Below are positions 1 through 10,792 of a stretch of DNA of 64,000 nt, one piece after another. Within the stretch, counting starts at the first letter, position 1, and each line of letters starts with the position of its first letter. Origin of the DNA: Nomia melanderi. Its lineage: Eukaryota; Arthropoda; Insecta; Hymenoptera; Halictidae. Where the stretch lies: positions 7,337,001-7,401,000 of the forward strand of contig NC_135000.1 of assembly GCF_051020985.1 (NCBI RefSeq). Direction: 5' to 3'. Below the pieces are notes generated by a model that searched no databases, had not been told where the DNA came from, and saw only the letters and a program-made list of their open reading frames with translations. Both the position numbers and the translations under genes were made by a program.

Positions 1-238
1 TAATATTATTCTAGTGTAGGATAGATAGATTTAGTTGTTAATATAATTAATATTTCGCAATTGTTTGTTATACACAATCGAAATGGCTGTCGCCAGCACC
101 TTCAATTCAGGTTTTCCATTTGTTATATAATCAACGTAACAGAAAGAATGAAACAATTGTTAATACAACAGTAGATAGAATTATACAGAGTTTTTGACAA
201 AGTAATTTAGAGTAATTAAATTATTTAAACAAACTCAC
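1..238. other. Intron of the Patched-related gene, left edge
   Basis: AT-rich sequence downstream of the exon 6 donor. I see no further exon of the gene and no repeat here. Confidence 0.6.
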
Positions 239-370
239 TGGACTTCGATAGAGGTTGCACCTTGCAGCACACGATGCTGTGGAGGTTCTTCTGCTCGCAA
301 TAGCCGCTGATTGCCAGACACCCGGTGAAGAATGTCAAATGGAAAACGAAAGTGAAGACGACAGCGAATC
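239..370 (-). CDS. Patched-related protein, coding exon 6
   Basis: Encodes about residues 407-450: a membrane helix (FAVVFTFVFHLTFF) followed by the start of a cytoplasmic loop with conserved cysteines. The donor GTGAGT lies at 238..233, ending in phase 1. No further exon was recognised before the left edge. Confidence 0.88.
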
Positions 371-3300
371 CTGAATAAACAAAGCACATCAAGGAATCAT
401 TGAAATTGTTCTAAATAATCTTTGACATCCTGTGACCAACTTTTCATCGTAATAATTCGATTTTCAATTTGCTTCGAATCATTTCCTGCCGATTCGTTGT
501 ACTTCCTGGAAACTCACCGGAATAAATGCAGAAAATCTGCACGGAGGGAAATGGTGAGAGGATCCCGATGAAAAACGATATCATGTCAGTTAGAGAAGTG
601 ATGGTAATCGAGACAGCAGCCTCGCTGAGGGTCGCAGCCATCCTCTCCGGTACCGGTTTCATGATACTTGTTCGTCTCCAAGCCGCCAGCATCACGAACG
701 TATCGTCGATTCCGATTCCTGAAAACAAGAAGTTGTTTCATTGATTATTATCCATTGCTTTCGGATATTTCTATTCAGAATGTTTGGGAAGTTGATTCTT
801 CGAGTGACTTGTAAAGAGGAAAACTAATAAGTAGCCGAAGGAATAATGTTTTCCTTCCTGCATTCTTTTTATTCGTTATTAGAAATATAGTACTGTATTT
901 TTAATTGTTTAGGAATTGGTACATATTGCAGAGTGTTTTAAAAAATTTGGAGATTTCTATTTAGTGCTTAATAAGAAAATAAGGAGATACAGAAATTCTG
1001 GACAAATTCTAATTTCCTATTTTCTATTTCTATTTTATATTTTTCTGTTGTCTATTTCTATTTCCTAATTTCTATTTCTCTATTATATATTTCTAGTTCT
1101 TCTATTATATATTTCTATGTTCTATTTCCCTAATTTTATATTTCCATTTCTTCTATTATACATTTCTATGTTCTATTCCTCTAATTTAATATTCCCATTC
1201 ACTCCACTTCAGACTTCCATATCCCATATTCTCTATTTCAAACATCTATTTTCAATTTCTCCCGTTTTAAACTTCTACCTCGAGCCACTCCTATTTCCCC
1301 TGTGGAACTCTTACCGAAACGATAAATTTAATACCCGTTTAATACCATTAAAATCGTTCCCCATAAATCGGTGTCCAAACATAAGAATCCGTGGACAGTA
1401 ATGATTATTATCAATTCATTAATGAAAAGCACACAATTTCCGGAGGCAAGTACGCCGGGAAATTCTCGAACGAGTCATCGGAATAATTAAACGATTCGCC
1501 GAGGTCCATTTCTTGCACAAACAGAAACGACGGTGCCATTACGGCGATAACGAGGCGGCAGTTATGTTAAGCGGTCGGCGCGAGCGCGCAGTGAATCAGA
1601 AATCAAGCCGGTTGATTCGTGATTCACCCCGTTGACCGTTTACATTTGGACGGCGATTTATAGCGGCTAATAAATGGCGGGCGTCGTTTATTCAATTTCA
1701 AGCAAGGACGCCGGCCGGAAGTCTTTCTCGCCAGTCAATCGAATTTCTTCGTGACGATCGGGAAGGAACGTGGATCGACGATATTAAGGGTTTCAGCAAA
1801 TCGTTATTAATGATATCTTATGTAATGCAATGAAATTGAATATTATGTAATGTGATATAATTTATACTGATTGTTCCACTTAATTTTACAAATGCAATTA
1901 CTTCCGAGAATAATGTCGTTTAAGACATCGTTTGAATAACGAATAATTTTAGAAGTAATTGCATGAATTCTCTTGTTTCTTTAGGAAATTATTAATAACG
2001 ATGTGATTTCAATTATCTTTGGCATTGCTATGAAATATTATTGGAAATTTATTAAGCTTGATTATTTCAAATTTCAGTTGTTACTGGACTAAAATTGCAG
2101 GAGAATTATGCATTATACAGGTCGTTAGGAAAGTCTCCAACTATCAATCTTCCAGCCCTCAAATTAACTCAAATTACTTTTCCATCGCATATACCTAATA
2201 CATTCAATAACAACTAACAGGCCGTTACAAAAACCAACTACAATTCAAAAACTCCCAGAAATAAAATTCCAATAACAACAAACAAAACCTTCCAACCCTC
2301 AAACGAACTTTTTACCACCATACAAAAGGAATCCAATAACAATTAACTATATAGATCGTTACAAAAACCAACTACGATTCAAAAACTCCCAGAAATAAAA
2401 TTCCAATACCAACAAACAAAAGCTTCCAACCCTCAAACGAACTCTTCACCACATAAAACGAATTCAATAACAACTATACAGGTCGTTACAAAATCTACGT
2501 CTATAAAGCGTCTCCACGACACAACGCTGACGAAACATCATTGAAACATTCTTGCGAAACTTCCGAGCCCCCCGAGTCGACTTGATCGAGCGGACACGAA
2601 AGGATCGCACACGGAACCATCGAGACGGTGATTTACGTGAAAAGCGGAAGCCTCCGGGCTTTTCTCTTTCGTCGCGCTTCCTTGGACACGTCGACCAAAG
2701 TCGCGTCGTTATCGACAACGATTGCGCCCGGCCACATTCGACCGAGCCGAACCGAACCGTTGCGAAATCGTACGGCGTGATTCGCTTTCGATCTGGAATC
2801 GTGTCGCGCAGTGTAAATAAGTACACAACGATCGACGGTAATCGGCGTCCGGTTCTCGGACAACGACTCGATTAACGATCGACCCTGTTGCCACCAGAAA
2901 ATCCAAATCACCGGTTGTTCCGCGTTACATGATACTCGATAGACCATGCCTCGATGCGGCGAAATGAAGAACACGGGAGTCATTGCGATTGACTAACGTC
3001 GTACGCTTTCGTTGGATTTGTTGGGAACTTTAGAGATTTGTTAGACTTTGGTTATTAAATTTGATTCTGGTGCAATGTGAGAGATTTTTGAGTTTTAGAT
3101 TGAAGTGAGTCGATGTTTGAGTGGATAGTTTTAATGTTTCTAGGTCTGAGATGTATAGATTTGATGATTACAGAGAATGTGCAAGAGATTTTCATATTTT
3201 CTGTAGATTAGACATTTTTCTAGAAATTTGGAGAACGATATCTTCTCATCGAATTTTAGATTGAATTCAATGTTTAATTAGACGTTGTCAGTGTTCCTAG

Positions 3301-6068
3301 ATCTTATAATAAGCTTCGATTCCAGTAAAGAATTTTTCAAAAACTTTAAATTTCGTAGAATTTACAATCTTTGCCTTCGAGAATATCTATTAAATTAAAA
3401 GCACTTTATCTTCATGCTTGAAAATAAAAGAAATATAGAAAACCGCATTATCTTTGGAATGAGAGAATAATAAATTCACTCACCGATCATAAGAAAAGGC
3501 GCAGCAAGGTTGAGGCCAATGAAGTCCACGCCAATGTAGATGCACATCCCAAAAGCAGCTACAGTGGCCATTGCTGCCGACACGTTCCCCAAAAGTCCCA
3601 GCCAAGGTTTGCTTCGCACCCAATCGGTCATCATGCAGGTGACAACCGAGAAAAGTGCCATCAGGACGAACGTGCTGGAGAAATAAGGCACGATCGTCTT
3701 CGTGTTCTCTTCAAGTTCCAGTTCCAAAGTCCTAGATGCGAATCTCGCTGTTGCGATGTGCTTGAACATGCCCTCGTCCTCTACTTTCTTCAGTGCATCG
3801 AGGAACGCTTCTTCCCATGCTGCCCCACTGGTTGAGGAAATAGTAGGAATTGATTGAATGTTAAGTTAAGGTGTTCAACTGTTGATTTTCGGTGGTTAAT
3901 GGTAGAATCAGTTGAAATGGCTGGTTTTGGTTCTTTTGTTTTGGAATTAGTGCCTTCGAAGCATTGAATGTTAGAAAAATAGTTTTAGTTGAAATTAGTG
4001 GTTCTTTTTCTTTTGTTTTGGAATTTTTGGTGTCTTCAAGAATTGAATATTCGAAATGATTTTGAAAATAAATACTTTTAGTTGAAATTAGTGGTTATGT
4101 TTCTTTTGTTTTGGAATTATTGGTGCCTTCGAAGCATTGAATATTAGAAGATAAATAGTTTTAGTTGAAATTAGTGGTTGTTTTTTTTATTTTGGAATTA
4201 TTGGTGCCTTCGAAGCATTGAATATTAGAAAAATAGTTTTAGTTGAAATTACTGATTCTAATTCTTTTGTTTCGCAATTACTGATACCTCCAAAGCATCG
4301 AATATTCGAAACGGTCTCAAAAATAAATAGTTCCACTTGAATACTATACCAAATATCAAAAGCAACGGAAAATAATCTATTGTCACAAAATTCACTTCTA
4401 ACCAATATCAATTTCTTCAACGTTATGGGATAATTATTTCAAATCATTGAAAAACTTCTGAGAACAATTAATGTTTACGTTACCACAATATGAAATTAAT
4501 ATGATTATCCTTGAAACTTCGGAAAGCGATTTGAATGTTTACGTTGCCATAACGTGAAATTAATATGATTATCTTTAGATTGTCAAGTTTGATAGAATTG
4601 AAAAATAAATAAGTCTTGATCGGATTATAATTCACTCACATGGCGTCCTGACGAGGATTATCAGCCGTCAGGAAGTACGCCAGTTGCATCGAGGGCACCG
4701 ACTCTATCTGTTTGTCCTCGTTGAGCACGCTCCCACCGAAATAGACCGGCAACAGGAGGATTTGCCAGGTATCTGGATGCAGCATCAACGGGAACGTCAG
4801 TCTCAGCTCTTTGCTTTCCACATCCCTGGAAAATGCTACCATCTACTTATAGGGGAAGTTATGGGGATAATCCGAGGTTCGCCAGCTTTTTCTCTTTCCT
4901 TCAGATTATCCTGGTTCTGACGTTACAATGTTGCACGTTTCATTTTTATTGTTAAAGGCAGTGAGATAAACGTGGCGATAATTAAGCTGTGACTGTAACT
5001 ATTTAGAAGGTATTTTAGATGTAAATATAAATATAGAAATATGGAAATTTGGGAATATGGAAATATGGAAATATGGAAATATAGAAATATAGAGATATAG
5101 AAATATAGAAATATAGAAATATAGAAATATAGAAATATAGAAATATAGAGATATAGGAATATAGAAATATGGAAATATGGAAATATGGAAATATGGAAAT
5201 ATGGAAATATAGAAATATAGAGATATAGAAATATAGATATATAGAAATATAGAGATATAGGAATATAGAGATATACAAATATAGAGATATAGAAATATAG
5301 ATATATAGAAATATAATGAAACCTAAAATTAATAGACAACAGTCAATCCAAAAAGTCAAGTCTACCTCAACAAAAAGAGAAAGAGAAGAAATGAAAACGA
5401 TAAATAAAGAAGAAATTAAATGAAAAAATTGAAAACTCAAATTACTATAAAAAGAAACAAAAATATCCAAATGTCTAGACCTGCCAGAGACCAACGAGAA
5501 TACTTACTTTATGATGTAATGGAGGCTCAGTATATCGTTAGCGAAGCATTCATCCAACCACCTGGCGCAGATCTGCTTGTAGGTGAACACCTCGCCCTCG
5601 TAGGTCGCGTGGGCGCTTTTGATTATATTATCCAGCTGTATGAGCTCGTCGAACACCGCCGATCTCAGTAAATTCTCTTCCCCGTCCTTCGAGGTGATGA
5701 TCACATGGCCAAAACGACCTGCGAGACAGTTTAACAGCTCATTTACTAACTGTTAATGAAAGTGTAATAGTTCAATAGCCCCCTCAACCCTTAGTATCGA
5801 AAATTCCAATGAAAGAGCTTAATTATATAAAAGGTAACAAATTTTACGTAATTTCGTTATTTAATATTCTATGGAAAAATTTTCCAATACTTCTAAAAAG
5901 AGCATACAGGATAGATATAATAGAATGAAAATATTCGATTATATCCGAAGTTCATTTTCATTAATAAGTTTTCTATCCAATTCTTGAATTCTTTTATTAA
6001 TATTTGATTGATCGAAGTGTAGAAATGAGTATGGAAATTGGAATATAAATTCATAATAATATAGTGAA

Positions 6069-6136
<68 letters not shown>

Positions 6137-8431
6137 ATAATAATAATAACAATAGCAAAGAACCCCTAATGATTTTATTATATTATTATTATAGTATTAT
6201 TAGTATTATTACAGTATTATTATAGTACTTTTATAGTATTATTATTATAGTATTATTAGTATTATAATATCGATTAACCATTGGTTAGTATTATATTATT
6301 GGTAGCATTATAAAATCATTAGGTTTATTCCTATTGTTATTATTATTATTCTTATAACTAGCAGATAACTAATCGATATTCTTTCAAATTTACACGTAAA
6401 TCATTCAAATTACAAGAAATTCAGATCAACAATTTATATTTTCCTGAATTTTCCTCCTTGCAACGTGTATATCGAGGTCTATTAATAAACGTCCCGGCAG
6501 TCAAAGCGTTAACACAAAAGAAAACCGGCGCAAAAGGAAGAAAAAATGGTGGCAAAACGGATGATCCGGCCTGTGAAAAAAACAATCGAGCCGGAAACTG
6601 ATGTTAAACGAGGTGCATGCGATGCGATGCGACGCGCCGCGACGCGGCTCGGCGCGGTGAGTCAAGGGTCAATTAGTGACGACTCAATGAAACGAGAAAG
6701 TTATCGCGGTGTCTTCAATAAAGAGGTTAATTCGGCGTGGGCGTGCGGCTCGCCGGCGAAATTGCACGCCGCCGGACAATCCAAACAAGGAAGCGGATCG
6801 GGCGAGGTCGTTGCCGTTCCCGGTATATACCCGTGCATGCATTCGCTGCGCTTTCTCCTTGAACTTTAACCAGTTAGATGCTTTTGACGGGTATACTCGT
6901 CCAGAGGGGATGACAAGGTTTCGTGTTGTGACGTGATACTCGTCAAGAAGGAATTGCAAGGTTTTGTGTTGTGATGAGTATGTTTGTCGTGAAGATATTG
7001 CAAGGTTTTGTGTTGTGACGAGTATACTCGTCAGGAAAGTACGGCAAGGTTTTGTTTTGTGATGAGTATATTTGTCGTGAAGATATTGTAAGGCTTTGTA
7101 TTGTGACGAGTATACTCGTCAGAAAGATATGACAAGATTTTGGGTTCTGACGAGTATACTTGTCAGGAAGATATGACAAGGTTTTGTGTTGTGACGAGTA
7201 TACTCGTCAGGAAGATATGACAAGATTTTGGGTTCTGACGAGTATACTTGTCAGGAAGATATGGCAAGGTTTTGTTTTGTGATGAGTATATTGGTTGTGA
7301 AAATATTGCAAGGTTTTGGGTTCTGACGAGTAAACTTGTCAGAAAGATAGGGCAAGGTTTTGTGTTGTGACGAGTATACTTGTCATAGGTAAAAACTAAT
7401 TTTTATAGTATCCCTAACGAAAATGAAAAATGCTATAACATTTCTCAGATCTTTTATTCTCCTTCTTAGTGTAAAATTTGGATTTGTGAAAAATTTAATA
7501 ATTGTAGGGTAGTTTCTTTAATAATATTGTTTCTGGTGCAATATTGGAACCTACAGAGTTCAAAGGGTTAACAATAGAACTCCTGATTTCCCTTTTCCGC
7601 AATTATTAAAAACATAGCAGATACTTTCCCGAGAAGCTATTAAAGAATTAAAGTACGGCAATACGCAAATACACGAATCAATCAAAGTCTCAATAGGTAC
7701 CCTCTCGAAATCTCTATATAGAAATTTCGAACTATTTCAGTGCTCTAGTTCTAGAGTTAATGAGATTCATGACATAATAGCTTCGCCAGAAGAAGGCCAT
7801 CTCTCTCCAACTCACCCCGCAAATAATACTTCAATAGAAATTGAAAGTTTTTGATAAAATCATGAAGAAACGAGATTTATTAAAAGAACTACCGCGTCAT
7901 GCATATCATTAAAAACACAAACTGTAAGCTGCTTATGACCTCGTTATCATTTCATTTAGCGAACTCTCTTATCCACGAAACAATTTGAGAATGTATCTAG
8001 ACACTACCGACTCGTTAGGGGTTAAAAGTGCATCAGTTCAGTTCCCGACAGAAAACCGTGCTTGACACGGTTCCCCACAGGCCACCGAGCAATTGGAGCA
8101 ATACTTTAAAGACTCCGACCGCACTCGGAAAAGTTTCGTATCCGAGACACTCACCTGGCCTGGTGATACGGCCCAGGCTGAATTGGCTGGTGTAATTGAC
8201 CTTGAAGTACTGCTCGACGATCGCCCGTTCTGTTTTGCTCGGGCCGTTCGTCGGGCTGAAAAGATACTCGGGATCGATCTCATAGTTGATCCTCTGGTAG
8301 CCGGTGAAGCAGATGCAGGCTACCAGGACAGGGATCACCACGAAGTAGCCGGGATGATGTCCCACCACGAGGCCCAATTTGTGGAACGCTCGGTTCAGGA
8401 AGTCGTCCACGCAGGTCAAATTCTTCCACAT
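239..8431 (-). CDS. Patched-related (patched domain-containing) membrane protein, N-terminal six exons; gene continues beyond the left edge
   Basis: Six coding exons, read right to left: 8431..8155, 5718..5508, 4825..4640, 3827..3484, 718..518, 370..239. All have GT-AG borders and their phases fit, giving 450 residues. The product starts with a cytoplasmic stretch and a first membrane helix (about residues 28-46). A large extracellular loop follows, then a sterol-sensing-type block of helices (about 272-348) containing the family motif GIGIDDTFVMLAAW. This layout and motif place it in the Patched/Patched-related/RND family, whose members move or sense lipids or sterols at the membrane. The second extracellular loop and the C-terminal helices lie left of base 1. 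The start is the ATG directly after an acceptor, matching where relatives begin, so the 5' UTR is on an upstream exon not located here. It may be the orthologue of Drosophila Ptr; the paralogue assignment is not certain. Confidence 0.93.
518..718 (-). CDS. Patched-related protein, coding exon 5 (GIGIDD motif)
   Basis: Encodes about residues 340-406. It opens with the family signature GIGIDDTFVMLAAW in the fourth membrane helix and continues through SEAAVSITITSLTD into the next helix. The acceptor TTTTCAG and donor GTGAGT are clear. Confidence 0.94.
1015..1260. repeat. Degenerate TTCTATTTC-type pyrimidine-rich repeat
   Basis: Irregular repetition of short units such as tatttctatt and ctattatatatttcta. 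It is compositional, with no exact period, and intronic. Confidence 0.7.
2110..2490. repeat. 134-bp tandem repeat, about 2.8 copies
   Basis: The string actcccagaaataaaattcc occurs at 2251 and again at 2385, 134 bases apart, inside two nearly identical units. A more diverged, shortened unit precedes them from about 2118 (caggtcgttaggaaagtc). It lies in an intron of the Patched-related gene. Confidence 0.9.
2490..2990. other. GC/CpG-rich intronic island
   Basis: This block is strongly enriched in CG dinucleotides against AT-rich flanks, and open on several frames simply because stop codons are rare in it. It could be a regulatory element or a first exon of another transcript, but nothing in it is recognisable. 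Confidence 0.4.
3484..3827 (-). CDS. Patched-related protein, coding exon 4 (start of sterol-sensing region)
   Basis: Encodes about residues 225-340: the end of the first loop (TKTIVPYFSSTF), then membrane helices 2 and 3 and the start of helix 4, ending AAPFLMIG. The acceptor CAG is at 3828..3830 and the donor GTGAGT lies below 3484. Confidence 0.93.
3880..4340. repeat. About 80-95 bp tandem array derived from an inverted-repeat element
   Basis: Four or more units share tttagttgaaattagtgg followed by a ttttgttttggaattattgg block and a cttcgaagcattgaatatt block. The reverse complement of the internal part of the small element at 13376..13600 matches these units over 60 or more bases, the last unit (about 4255-4330) most closely. 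The array therefore looks like local amplification of a transposon fragment inside the intron. Confidence 0.82.
4455..4575. repeat. Short direct duplication (about 67-bp spacing)
   Basis: The pattern gtttacgtt-cc-taa--tgaaattaatatgattatc occurs near 4468 and again near 4535. Confidence 0.7.
4640..4825 (-). CDS. Patched-related protein, coding exon 3
   Basis: Encodes about residues 163-225 of the first extracellular loop, including LTFPLMLHPDTW and the VYFGG motif typical of the family. The borders are CAG at 4826..4828 and GTGAGT below 4640. Confidence 0.92.
5028..5312. repeat. 8-bp microsatellite (GAAATATA)n with GAAATATG variants
   Basis: About 35 tandem copies of an 8-base unit in the intron between exons 2 and 3. 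Because 8 is not a multiple of 3 and no unit creates a stop in some frames, it yields long artificial frames of alternating Ile/Tyr/Phe/Leu/Ser. These are not proteins. Confidence 0.96.
5508..5718 (-). CDS. Patched-related protein, coding exon 2
   Basis: Encodes about residues 93-163 of the first extracellular loop (begins GRFGHVIITSKDGEENLL). The acceptor CAG is at 5719..5721 and the donor GTAAGTA at 5507..5501. Phase runs from 1 to 2. Confidence 0.92.
6066..6150. repeat. Trinucleotide microsatellite (TAG)n followed by (TAA)n
   Basis: About 23 uninterrupted TAG/GTA units followed by several AAT units. Confidence 0.97.
6134..6352. repeat. Imperfect long inverted repeat (potential hairpin) with AT-rich loop
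   Basis: The left arm (about 6136-6180, containing aacaatag and cctaatgatttta) pairs with the right arm (about 6309-6350, containing taaaatcattagg and ctattgtt). Arms are about 40 bases with several mismatches. Between them is TATTATTAG-type simple sequence. It may be a small inverted-repeat transposon or a cruciform-prone microsatellite derivative. Confidence 0.7.
6880..7390. repeat. 44-bp minisatellite, about 11 copies, each with a 16-bp palindrome
   Basis: Unit starts at 7017, 7061 and 7105 fix the period at 44. The best units contain GACGAGTATACTCGTC, a perfect 16-base palindrome, followed by a block like aggaagatatgacaagg and ttttgtgttgt. Variants change one or two bases in one arm. The array runs directly into a truncated inverted-repeat element at 7393. 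Confidence 0.94.
7393..7572 (+). mobile_element. Inverted-repeat element family A, left-truncated copy
   Basis: Nearly identical over about 180 bases to the right part of the element at 12600..12836 (shared aactaatttttatagtatcc and gtgcaatattggaacctac). It ends gagttcaaagggttaa, the right terminal repeat. The left terminal repeat is replaced by the minisatellite. Confidence 0.85.
8155..8431 (-). CDS. Patched-related protein, coding exon 1
   Basis: Encodes residues 1-92: start codon, first membrane helix (GYFVVIPVLVACICFTGY) and the conserved DPEYLFSP stretch of Patched-related proteins. The acceptor CAG lies at 8432..8434 immediately before the ATG; the donor GTGAGT follows base 8155. It ends in phase 1. 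Confidence 0.93.
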
Positions 8432-8479
8432 CTGTAACACGTAATGAATAGGGCTTTTATTTATTGGAATAGCAGTGGT

Positions 8480-8790
8480 GGTGTAATATGGAATTAGTAT
8501 TTGTAGAATTGGATATTATAGAATGGAATTATTGTTTAGAGGATTGAATATTGTAGAATGGAATTATTGTTTATAGGATTGAATATTATAGAAAGAATTA
8601 TTGTTTATAGAGTTGAATATTATATTGTAGAATGGAATTATTGTTTATAGGATTGAATATTGTAGAATGGAATTATTGTTTATAGGATTGAATATTGTAG
8701 AATGGAATTATTGTTTATAGGATTGAATATTGTAGAATGGAATTATTGTTTATAGGATTGACTGTTATAGAGTAGAATTATTATTAGAAT
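8480..8790. repeat. 35-bp minisatellite, about 8 copies
   Basis: The unit is tagaatggaattattgttta plus taggattgaatattg. Successive occurrences (for example 8641 and 8676) are 35 bases apart. It lies just upstream of the first coding exon of the Patched-related gene, in its likely 5' intron. Confidence 0.95.
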
Positions 8791-9360
8791 TATTATCATC
8801 TTCGTTATTGTTATTCCTATTATAGAATAGAATGATTGAAAAAGAAATATTAGAATACAATTAATTAGAGAAATTAAAAACTAAATGTTAGAACATTGGA
8901 ACAATTGTTGTGTAATTACTGTCAGTAATCCGTGGGCATTGACTGAGTGATTTATATGTCGCTTTAAAAGGACTATGCAAATTACACAAAAAAAAATGAT
9001 TTTACATAGAGATCCTTGGGAAAGAATACAAAAACATGTCTAGTTGTATTTCATTCTTTATTACACTTCATCATCCAGTCATCCAGCATTAAAAGTATAA
9101 ATCTACATAAAAATGCATGTTGTCGTGCACGAGAATGAAAATAAAGAGCAACGTCAATCATTGTTTCAACACAATCCACTAAAAAAATGTTATAATTCCA
9201 CTTCAGTAAAAAAATATATTACACTGTTTTTAATAGTAACATCGATAAAAACAATGATACACTACATCAGCGTGCATTAATATTAACATAATACAATGTA
9301 ATATAATTTTATATAAAATATATCAATAGTTCATTCATAACATACATACATACATATTCA
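8791..9360. other. AT-rich non-coding sequence
   Basis: No open frame, repeat or RNA gene was recognised. Confidence 0.5.
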
Positions 9361-9562
9361 GTATTAACTGATACTTTGAACGACAGACTTTGTTTATAAA
9401 TAATAATTTATTACATCATTATTTCCTAACACTCATCATCGATATCTCTCGTCCAATTTCAGTGTTAATCGATACTTTGAACGACAGACTTTGTTTATAA
9501 ATAATAATTTATTACATCATTATTTCCTAACACTCATCATCGATATCTCTCGTCCAATTTCC
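9361..9562. repeat. Perfect-looking 101-bp tandem duplication
   Basis: The string gatactttgaacgacagact occurs at 9370 and at 9471. The whole following block, through ctctcgtccaatttc, is repeated essentially without change, which indicates a recent duplication. Confidence 0.95.
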
Positions 9563-10400
9563 AATCAACTCAGGCTCCCAACGAAAAGTAATTTCCAATA
9601 GGCTTCACCGCTCTTGAAAGGTGCGCGCAAACTCTGATCTGCAAAACAAATCAGCGGTCTAATCAGCGACAAGTTCAGATTTACGGGCGACCGATGACAA
9701 CCGCGCAGCCGCGACGCGCCGGTCGCCGCGAGAAAAGTGGAGCAACACTTGTAATTGCGAATTTGAATCGCGCGCGAGCCAGTGTCGCAACAAGAAATTA
9801 AAAGGCCGACTGACGTAACGCTTAAAGCGATTACTTTTGCGTCGGCGAGCTCGCCGAGTGGACTCTCTCGTTTATTACGGCCCAGGAAATTACAGGTGCG
9901 AGACAAAAGCGGTTGAAAATCTTTCGTCGTGCCGGCTACTCTCGCGCTGTCGACTGTGAAACAGGGGAAAAAATGGGGGAAACCACGGAAGACGTAGAAA
10001 GCAGCGGTCCAGAGAGGAGTTCGTTAAGCTGCGTGCACACCGGGGTGCATTTATCGAGGCAGAACAGTTTACGATCGATTTGGTACTCTGGTGATTGAAA
10101 CTGAGAAATTTTAATGGTCTGATGGTTTGCAGGTTTGTGGTAGGCACAGTTGATTAAGCTACGTACTTGAGTAATATTGAGTTGTTTTTATTTTAGTGTT
10201 TGTTTGATTGAGTATGGAAGAATGTTTTTTTATGCAGTAGAGAAGCTTGTAACATGGGTTATGAAGATTGAGGATCAGAAATGATGTAGAGAGGTATTGA
10301 TAGATTTGGTAGTTTGCTAAACATGACTCATTGTTGTAATAATACTATAAATTGAAGTAGGATGGTAATTACTCAGGTTATAAATGTGAAAAACCATGTT
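9563..10400. other. CpG-rich island (9600-10080) and AT-rich tail
   Basis: The first half is CG-dense (gccgcgacgcgcc near 9710), with short overlapping open frames on both strands and no recognisable protein. The remainder is T-rich and featureless. It could be a promoter or enhancer; the sequence alone cannot tell. Confidence 0.4.
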
Positions 10401-10792
10401 TAAATGAATTTTGATATAGTGGAACTGTTTATATCCCATTTGGGCAACCTATATACTTCACCAAACATTGTCAAACATTTCATTCTACAGTAATAGTGCC
10501 ACAAATTAAACTACATAGCCTGTAAGTCCCTCTAAAAATATAATAGACCAGTTGTAAACTAATTTTGACAAAATGGAACTATTTATATCCCACTTAGGCA
10601 ACCTATATACTTCACCAAACATTTTCAAACATTTCATTCTATACTAATAGTACCGCAAACTAAACTACATAGCCTGTAAGTCCCTCTAAAAATATAATAG
10701 ACCAGCTGTAAACTAATTTTGAAAAAGTGGAACTATTTATATCCCACTTAGGCAACTTATACACTTGGGCAAACATTACCAAACATTTATTT
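10400..10792. repeat. 154-bp tandem repeat, about 2.5 copies
   Basis: The string atatcc in the context gtttatatcccatttgggca recurs at 10431, 10585 and 10739, exactly 154 bases apart, within units that share catagcctgtaagtccctct. Confidence 0.95.

Larger units (their letters stand above)
719..3483. other. Intron between Patched-related exons 4 and 5
   Basis: A 2.8 kb intron holding a pyrimidine-rich degenerate repeat (about 1015-1260), a CpG-rich patch (about 1540-1760), a 134-bp tandem repeat (about 2110-2490) and a CpG-rich patch with overlapping open frames on both strands (about 2490-2990). The open frames have no recognisable product. Confidence 0.75.
5719..8154. other. Intron between Patched-related exons 1 and 2
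   Basis: A 2.4 kb intron carrying a TAG/TAA trinucleotide array, a long imperfect inverted repeat, a CpG-rich patch (about 6480-6870), a 44-bp palindromic minisatellite and a truncated inverted-repeat element, all listed separately. The rest (5730-6050, 7580-8030) is AT-rich without recognisable features. Confidence 0.75.

Noticed and set aside
2464..2983. Overlapping open frames of 107-120 codons on both strands in a Patched intron
   Set aside because: They result from a CpG-rich patch with few stops. No frame shows domain or splice evidence.
4923..5494. Long minus-strand frames of 138 and 159 codons
   Set aside because: They are translations of the (GAAATATA)n microsatellite, giving only Ile/Tyr/Phe/Leu/Ser periodicity.
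6880..7390. CRISPR-like array because of regular palindromic repeats
   Set aside because: Units are contiguous 44-mers whose spacers are copies of each other, in a eukaryotic intron. This is a minisatellite.
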